Assembly: GCF_001507335.1 (NCBI RefSeq)
Contig: NZ_LMAH01000001.1
Coordinates: 62,001 to 126,000, forward strand
Reading direction: 5' to 3'
DNA: 64,000 bases
From: Chryseobacterium sp. JAH
Lineage (GTDB): Bacteria; Bacteroidota; Bacteroidia; Flavobacteriales; Weeksellaceae
Both the position numbers and the translations under genes were made by a program. The notes below the pieces were generated by a model. The model did no database searches. It was given only the letters and a program-made list of their open reading frames with translations, and was not told the origin of the DNA. Below are positions 58,952-64,000 of the stretch, one piece after another (position 1 is the stretch's first letter; each line of letters starts with the position of its first letter).

Positions 58952-59473
58952 TTAGTTTAAGGAAAAATATTCAGGAGAAATCTGACTTTTAGCAATTTCA
59001 TCAGTAAGATAAGAAAATTGTTCATTTGATATATAAATAGAGGTTTGATGCAAAACTTTTTTTAAACCTGTCAATTCATCTTCTTCAAAAAAATATATTT
59101 TACCAAAATAATTATTATCGTTAATAATTAAGTTTTCAAGATTTATAGTCAAATCTTTATATGGCTTCGATATAAGTTGGCTTTGTATAAATCCAAAGTC
59201 GTATTGATAACTGATTGATTTATCGTTGATGATCAGTATTTCAGTTCCGAATACATTCCACCATGCATATTTAGTAGGAAATAGAATCCATAAAACAATA
59301 AAAGTTGAACTGAGCATCATTGAATCTGGAGTAGTGAATCCAACAAAGATTAAAGGAATTAAAAGAACTCCGATTACTATAAATAATAAAATGTAAGCAT
59401 AGAACTTTGGTTTTACGCTGGTTTTTACATAGATTGTTCGGTCTATATTTTCAATAGTAAAATGATTGTCCAA
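58952..59473 (-). CDS. Membrane protein with two N-terminal helices and PH-like tail
   Basis: A 173-residue protein without cleavable signal. Two transmembrane segments follow an N-terminal polar part: FYAYILLFIVIGVLLIPLIF (about 24-43) and MLSSTFIVLWILFP (about 53-66). The remaining 100 residues are beta-rich (FGTEILIINDKSISYQYDFG), in the manner of bacterial PH-domain membrane proteins. I do not recognise a specific family. Single gene on the minus strand; no promoter box seen. Confidence 0.7.
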   Translation of the reverse strand: MDNHFTIENIDRTIYVKTSVKPKFYAYILLFIVIGVLLIPLIFVGFTTPDSMMLSSTFIVLWILFPTKYAWWNVFGTEILIINDKSISYQYDFGFIQSQLISKPYKDLTINLENLIINDNNYFGKIYFFEEDELTGLKKVLHQTSIYISNEQFSYLTDEIAKSQISPEYFSLN

Positions 59474-59722
59474 GGTATAGTTTATCGTTATTTTGGTAAA
59501 ATTAACTTGAGAAATAAATTTTAAAATGATTAAAATTGTTATTAAAAATAAAGATAAATTCTATATGTCCGAAAAAAATAGAATGCCCAAATTGTTAATA
59601 CCATCAAAAGTTATATCGTTGCCATTCTAGCTTTACTGCAATAGTTTATTCATAAAAACAGATAAGCAAAACATCGGCATCGTAAAAGTATGAAAGAAAC
59701 TGTCCTTATTAATTAAAACAAA

Positions 59723-59744
59723 AGGATTTCAAATTTTGAAACCC
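59723..59744 (-). terminator. Weak hairpin after the nucleoside phosphorylase gene
   Basis: Imperfect stem around TTTCAA/TTGAAA flanked by GG and CC, about 59724-59743, nine bases beyond the stop codon; on the minus strand followed by TTTTGTTTTAA. Mostly A-T pairs, so support is limited. Confidence 0.4.
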
Positions 59745-59752
59745 CTTATGTT

Positions 59753-60607
59753 TTAATTAATCACTCGCTCCAGCACCCAGTCAATCAGCCTTTTTTCAGA
59801 CTGATGATGGTCTACTGAGAATTCTCCACGTCTTCTGTTAGCAATCACGTTGTTTACAGTAATTGCTTGATGACCTAGAAGTTTAGAGAAAGCATAAATC
59901 GCAGAAGTTTCCATTTCAAAATTGGTAATGCCAAGACCATTTAAAGTTTCGAGAAACTTGTCATCCAAAGCTTTTAAACGAAGTTCTCTTCCCTGTGGTG
60001 CATAAAACCCAGGGAAAGTTGCCGTATTGCCGTGGTATTTTGCATCTTTAAAAACTTCTCCCAATTCTTCAGACCACTCAGAGAAATACAGCATAGGCTT
60101 AATCTTTTCGTAAGGAAATTTTTCTAAAAAGTTCTTAGAAAATTCATTCTCAAAATGGTAATCCTGATAGAAATTCATCAATCCGTCTAACCCTACCACA
60201 TTTTGAGTAACCAGCATATTATCGACCTGCACATCAGGGTTTACGCTGCCGCAGGTTCCCATTCTGAAAAGTTTTAAAGATTTGTGCTCAGTCTTGAATT
60301 CCTTTTTCTGAAGATCAATATTTACCAAAGCATCAAGCTCGTTCATCACGATGTCGATGTTTTCTGTTCCAATGCCCGTAGACATTACAGAAATTCTTTC
60401 ACCACGCAAAGTTCCGGTGTGGGTATAGAATTCTCTTTTGTTCTTTTTAATTTCTACACTATCGAAATATTTTGAAACCTTCGGAACACGATCAGGATCG
60501 CCCACAAGGATTACTTTATCGGCAATATCTTCAGGTAAAAGATTCAGATGGTAAACACTTCCGTCTTCATTCAGCACCAGCTCTGAGGCTGCGAGTTTAT
60601 TGAGCAT
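59753..60607 (-). CDS. Nucleoside phosphorylase (uridine phosphorylase-like)
   Basis: Cleaves nucleosides with phosphate to base and ribose 1-phosphate, for salvage. The 284-residue protein of the NP-I family has the phosphate-binding ILVGDPDRVPKVSKYF near 33-48, VMSTGIGTENIDIVMNEL near 74-91, FRMGTCGSVNPDVQVD near 114-129, and NFEMETSAIYAFSKLLGH near 234-251 with the ribose-binding ME pair. It is a little longer than E. coli Udp. Base preference cannot be fixed. Single gene, divergent from the peroxidase gene with 138 bp between starts. Confidence 0.9.
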   Translation of the reverse strand: MLNKLAASELVLNEDGSVYHLNLLPEDIADKVILVGDPDRVPKVSKYFDSVEIKKNKREFYTHTGTLRGERISVMSTGIGTENIDIVMNELDALVNIDLQKKEFKTEHKSLKLFRMGTCGSVNPDVQVDNMLVTQNVVGLDGLMNFYQDYHFENEFSKNFLEKFPYEKIKPMLYFSEWSEELGEVFKDAKYHGNTATFPGFYAPQGRELRLKALDDKFLETLNGLGITNFEMETSAIYAFSKLLGHQAITVNNVIANRRRGEFSVDHHQSEKRLIDWVLERVIN

Positions 60608-60734
60608 ATTTTTTTAGTTTGATTGAAATTGCTAAACCTGAATTTTTCAGGGATTTAAAATTACTTAAAATTAAATGAAGGAAAATATAAACATTATTTA
60701 ATTTTTCGTTAAAACTGCGGTAACGTTGGGATGA

Positions 60735-60742
60735 TAGTTTTG
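60735..60742 (+). promoter_or_regulatory. -7 promoter element TAGTTTTG of the peroxidase gene
   Basis: Exact TAnnTTTG, three bases before ATG 60746. If used, the mRNA would begin at the start codon (leaderless). It excludes the in-frame ATG at 60731. Confidence 0.45.
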
Positions 60743-60745
60743 CAG

Positions 60746-62593
60746 ATGAAAAATTTTCAAGGGTCTTATCCTTTACTTATTCTTATTGCTTTCATTGGAA
60801 TTGCGGCGATGTCATTCAATCCGGTTCATAAAGGATTTGAAAACCAAAAAACATTTGTTGCACAAGGTTTACTCCGTTTTAAAAATCATCTTGAAAGTTT
60901 AAAGACCGATGTGTATCTTTTCAGAGAAGATAAAGTCAATGCAGAACAGCTTCGGAACTCATTAAGAATTACCCGAAATTCATATAAGGAAATTGAGTTT
61001 TTCATCGCTTATCATTATCCTGAATTTTCTAAAACGCATCTCAATGCTGCTCCTTTGTTCAGAATTGAAGCAGCAGGAACGAGTGCTTATACGCTTCCAC
61101 CGGAAGGATTGCAGGTTTTGGATGAATTGATTTTTTCTGAGGAAGTAAACGAACAAAAGGAAAAAATCATCGAGATTACAGATTATTTGTACAACAATTA
61201 CAATAATTTCTATCTAAGCTCCATCACAAATGGGTTAAGCAAAGGAAATAACAAAACACTGCCCCTGAGAATCGAGTTGATCAGAATTTATACATTAGGA
61301 TTGACTGGTTTTGATACGCCAGGCTCGCTAAACATCTCTGAGGAAGCTGCATTTGCTTTAAAGGGAATGAAAAAATACATTGAGGATGATGCTTATTTTA
61401 AGAATTTTAATTCAGTTAAAGCACACCAATTTTTAGATGAAGGCGCTCTTTATCTAAATAAAAACAAAGATTTTGAAAAATTTGACAGAATTGAGTTTTA
61501 CAAGAAGTATCTGCAGCCACTGTATGAAGAATTAGGAAACTGGGACGGAAATACGGATGATTTAAAAGAATTTTCGGGATGGAATGTGGCTAATAAAAAC
61601 TTTTTCAGCAGTGATTTTTTAGACCCATATTTTTATACCATTTTAAAAGGTTCGGAAGATAACGATGATTTAAAAGCTTTAGGCAAAGAAATTTTCTACG
61701 ACCGGAATCTCAGCGACAACGGAAAAATGAGCTGTGCATCCTGTCATCTTCCCGAAAATGCATTTACTGATCTTAAAACTAAATCTTTAAGTAACGTGGA
61801 AGGGAAAACGGTTTTGCGCAATTCACCTTCATTATATAATGCTGTGTTTGCCAAAAGATTTTTCTATGACATGCGTGCTTTTTACCTAGAGCAGCAGGCA
61901 GAACATGTGATCTATAACCATGATGAGTTTAATACCAGCTATGAAAGCATCATCAAAAAGCTGAAAAATAAATCTGATTACAAAAAAGCATTCCGTAAAG
62001 CTTTTAAAAACGGAGACATCAATAAGCAGAAATTTTCTAAAGCGTTGAGTTCTTACGTAGCTTCGCTTTACTCTTTTGACAGCGATTTTGACCGTTTTAT
62101 GAGAAATGAAAAAGACATTTCTGATGATGCTAAAAAAGGTTTTAATCTATTTATGGGAAAAGCCAACTGTGCGACCTGTCATTTTGCTCCCCATTTTTCA
62201 GGGCTGGTGCCACCGTTATTCAATGAAAATGAATCTGAAGTTTTGGGAGTGACAAAGCAGCCAATTAAAAAATCTCCTCTGGAAATTGATTCTGACCAAG
62301 GAAGAATAAAAAGTAATGTAAAAAAAGAAGATTCCTGGATCTACGAAAACTCTTTTAAAACGATGACTGTAAGAAATATTGCTTTGACGAAGCCTTATTT
62401 CCACAACGGTGCTTTCAATACTTTGGAAGAAGTTCTAGATTTCTATAATGAAGGGGGCGCAGAAGGTTTAGGTTTAAAAATTAATAATCAAACTTTACCT
62501 GCAGACAAACTTAATCTTAGCGACACCGAAATTAAGCAACTCATCGCATTTCTGAATTCTTTAACAGATATCAGTAAAACAAACGTGAAGTAA
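60746..62593 (+). CDS. Di-haem cytochrome c peroxidase with long N-terminal extension
   Basis: A 615-residue exported protein (signal anchor about 7-22, LLILIAFIGIAAMSF). The C-terminal half (about 310-610) is a CcpA/MauG-type domain with two haem c sites, C330-x2-C333-H334 (CASCHLPENAF) and C475-x2-C478-H479 (CATCHFAPHF), plus the conserved VEGKTVLRNSPSLYNAVF and MTVRNIALTKPYFHNGAF. The first 300 residues are mostly helical and without a recognised family, which makes it about twice the usual length. It reduces hydrogen peroxide in the periplasm or oxidises another protein. ATG 60731 is rejected because it precedes a -7 box at 60735-60742. Confidence 0.9.
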   Translation: MKNFQGSYPLLILIAFIGIAAMSFNPVHKGFENQKTFVAQGLLRFKNHLESLKTDVYLFREDKVNAEQLRNSLRITRNSYKEIEFFIAYHYPEFSKTHLNAAPLFRIEAAGTSAYTLPPEGLQVLDELIFSEEVNEQKEKIIEITDYLYNNYNNFYLSSITNGLSKGNNKTLPLRIELIRIYTLGLTGFDTPGSLNISEEAAFALKGMKKYIEDDAYFKNFNSVKAHQFLDEGALYLNKNKDFEKFDRIEFYKKYLQPLYEELGNWDGNTDDLKEFSGWNVANKNFFSSDFLDPYFYTILKGSEDNDDLKALGKEIFYDRNLSDNGKMSCASCHLPENAFTDLKTKSLSNVEGKTVLRNSPSLYNAVFAKRFFYDMRAFYLEQQAEHVIYNHDEFNTSYESIIKKLKNKSDYKKAFRKAFKNGDINKQKFSKALSSYVASLYSFDSDFDRFMRNEKDISDDAKKGFNLFMGKANCATCHFAPHFSGLVPPLFNENESEVLGVTKQPIKKSPLEIDSDQGRIKSNVKKEDSWIYENSFKTMTVRNIALTKPYFHNGAFNTLEEVLDFYNEGGAEGLGLKINNQTLPADKLNLSDTEIKQLIAFLNSLTDISKTNVK

Positions 62594-62620
62594 CATTTAT
62601 AGTCGATTATTATGTAGTAC

Positions 62621-62643
62621 AAGCCACCCATATGGGATGGCTT
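62621..62643 (+). terminator. Bulged hairpin after the peroxidase gene
   Basis: AAGCCA then CCC-ATAT-GGG, a bulged A, and TGGCTT: nine pairs in all. Poor T-run, so a weak terminator. Confidence 0.55.
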
Positions 62644-62908
62644 TCGTTATATTAATCTACTTATTTTAGAGGCACTATTGATGCGATTTTTTTTAAGTAG
62701 TTTTTCTACAGCATTATTTCTAAAAGACTTTCTATTGAAATCTGTCCTAATTATATTGATAATTGGTAAAATTACGTCTTTTTGTTTTCGTTCTTTTCAT
62801 CTCGAAGGTTAACAATAAATTAATCTCCGTAATATTTGATTTGAAATTAATTAATATTTGAGTTGATTTTATTAAAACCTTATTAACAGAGGGCTCGTTC
62901 TAATAAAA

Positions 62909-62916
62909 TAGCTTTG
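62909..62916 (+). promoter_or_regulatory. -7 promoter element TAGCTTTG of the last gene
   Basis: Exact TAnnTTTG, 27 bp before the GTG start at 62944. No clear -33 TTG. Confidence 0.5.
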
Positions 62917-62943
62917 CAAAAGAAAAAATAAAAGTATTTAAAA

Positions 62944-64000
62944 GTGAAAAGAAAACTACTTTCAGTTGCAGCACTTGCAGTGATGACGACATCAATAGTT
63001 CAGGCACAAACTACCATTTTTCCTTTAGGATCATCATGGAAATTTAGTGATAACGACGTAGCTCTTGCTAGTACTTGGAAAGATTCCAACTATGATACGT
63101 CGGCATGGGCCTCTGGAAACGGACCTTTGGGCTATGGTGATCCCGTGACAACTGCCTTTGTTACAGGTGTAGACACAGCTTATCTTACGAAAGATTTCAC
63201 AGTAAACTTAGCCGATCTTAGCGCAACTATGGAATTTGGAGTTAGAAGAGATGACGGTATTGTCGTTTATCTGAACGGCGAAGAGGTTTTTAGAGACAAT
63301 ATGCCTACAGGAGTAGTGACGCATACTACTTTATCCAGTACAACGGTTGACGGCTCAGCGGAAACGGCAATCAATGTTTTTTCAATTCCTAAAAACAAAT
63401 TTGTACAGGGAGTTAACAGAATTGCAATAGAACTGCATAACAGAAGCACCGGAAGTTCAGATTTGACGATTGATGCCTATCTTAAAACTACAGTGGTGAC
63501 TCCTCCTGCTGGAACTGTATTTGCTCAAGGTTCTTCATGGAAATATAAAGATGATAACCAGGCTCAGGTTGCACAGTGGAAAGATACAAGTTTTGATACT
63601 TCAGCATGGTCTTCAGGAAACGGTCCTTTAGGATATGGAGATCCCGTAACAACGATCATTGGTTCAGGATTGGCAACAGCGTATTTTACTAAAGATTTCA
63701 CTGTTAATTTGGCAGATCTTTCGAGCAGTATGGAACTTGGTGTAATGAGAGATGATGGAGTTGTTGTTTATGTTAACGGCGAAGAAGTAGTGAGAGATAA
63801 TATGCCTGCAGGCGTAATTACGCACAATACATTTTCAAGCACTATTGTTGACGGAGCTGCAGAAACTACGTACAATACTTTTATTATTCCAAAAACAAAA
63901 TTTGTACAGGGAAATAACAGAATCTCTATTGAGGTTCACAACAGAGATCTTACAAGTTCAGATCTGAAAATGGATGCTTATCTCAAAAATTCTACTGTAG
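62944..64000 (+). CDS. Exported protein with tandem 167-residue modules, 3' end cut by window edge
   Basis: 352 codons are visible. A GTG at 62944 is the only start that gives the full signal peptide (KRKLLSVAALAVM to IVQAQ). The mature part is two near-identical modules with a period of exactly 167 residues: each has GSSWK, a W-K-D-[ST] segment, SGNGPLGYGDPVTT, YGV/LGV-type RDDG[IV]VVY[LV]NGEE, [VF]RDNMP, and a C-terminal [IL]E[LV]HNR-x-[LS]TSSDL pattern. Modules of this kind occur in large secreted Bacteroidota proteins ahead of catalytic or sorting domains; a T9SS tail beyond the edge is likely. Function not known; the fold looks like a beta-sandwich. Confidence 0.85.
   Translation, partial: MKRKLLSVAALAVMTTSIVQAQTTIFPLGSSWKFSDNDVALASTWKDSNYDTSAWASGNGPLGYGDPVTTAFVTGVDTAYLTKDFTVNLADLSATMEFGVRRDDGIVVYLNGEEVFRDNMPTGVVTHTTLSSTTVDGSAETAINVFSIPKNKFVQGVNRIAIELHNRSTGSSDLTIDAYLKTTVVTPPAGTVFAQGSSWKYKDDNQAQVAQWKDTSFDTSAWSSGNGPLGYGDPVTTIIGSGLATAYFTKDFTVNLADLSSSMELGVMRDDGVVVYVNGEEVVRDNMPAGVITHNTFSSTIVDGAAETTYNTFIIPKTKFVQGNNRISIEVHNRDLTSSDLKMDAYLKNSTV

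Larger units (their letters stand above)
62594..62943. other. Intergenic region, 350 bp
   Basis: Contains a bulged hairpin after the peroxidase gene (62621-62643) and the promoter of the last gene (62909-62916). The region between, about 62645-62900, is AT-rich with no coding frame or RNA motif seen. Confidence 0.5.

Noticed and set aside
1..64000. tRNA, rRNA, CRISPR arrays, insertion sequences, prophage
   Set aside because: No tRNA-like cloverleaf with a GTTCRA arm, no regularly spaced repeats, and no transposase, integrase or phage structural frame was seen in the window.

Overview
The window is AT-rich DNA from a member of the Flavobacteriia (Bacteroidota), most likely Chryseobacterium or a close relative in the Weeksellaceae. 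The evidence is: a type IX secretion (T9SS) sorting domain; SusC/SusD pairs; a GldI-type lipoprotein; many Bacteroidota promoter elements (-7 box TAnnTTTG) and almost no Shine-Dalgarno sequences; and household proteins of flavobacterial type (DAHP synthase-chorismate mutase fusion, DUF4294, DUF1015 beside serA, MnmD). All assignments come from reading the sequence; no database search was run.

Layout. 1-5.2 kb: a carotenoid operon (MarR regulator, then phytoene desaturase cut by the left edge), a secreted seven-repeat propeller-like protein with a T9SS tail, and a membrane TPR/HTH regulator. 5.5-8.6 kb: a 600-residue protein of uncertain function and a TetR regulator, separated by a 653 bp gap. 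8.7-23 kb: housekeeping genes (dnaX in two frames, aroG-chorismate mutase, rsgA, ndk, rpe, M42 peptidase, DUF4294, Nudix, mnmD, ilvE, gldI, a cyclophilin-FKBP fusion, an ABC exporter). 23-29.3 kb: secreted proteins and peptidases, including an M28 pair in which one copy has lost catalytic residues. 29.5-43.2 kb: DUF1015-serA-serC, ferredoxin divergent from a LuxC-type reductase, a BI-1 membrane protein, peroxiredoxin and thioredoxin, an aminotransferase, rsmG, and a lipoprotein/HExxH protein/AddB-like nuclease operon. 43.3-57.5 kb: glutaryl-CoA dehydrogenase, then a complete polysaccharide utilisation locus. 57.6-64 kb: fabI, small stress and membrane proteins, nucleoside phosphorylase, a di-haem peroxidase, and the start of a secreted repeat protein cut by the right edge.

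The main accessory system is the utilisation locus: a degenerate-Nudix regulator and an MFS transporter, divergent from susC-susD-GH30-GH3-GH16-GH30. The enzyme set fits a beta-1,3/1,6-glucan such as laminarin or fungal wall glucan. GH16 would cut the beta-1,3 backbone, the two GH30 enzymes would remove beta-1,6 linkages, GH3 would release glucose, SusCD would import oligosaccharides across the outer membrane, and the MFS protein would carry sugar across the inner membrane. A GTCTCAA palindrome overlaps the probable susC promoter.

The most notable single observation is dnaX. The gamma-length frame ends just after a run of ten A, and the tau C-terminal part continues in the -1 frame. The two frames overlap only across that run, which points to slippage making both gamma and tau, or else to a homopolymer error. 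Second is the tight pairing of an apparently active M28 peptidase with an apparently dead paralogue. No tRNA, rRNA, CRISPR array or insertion sequence was seen.
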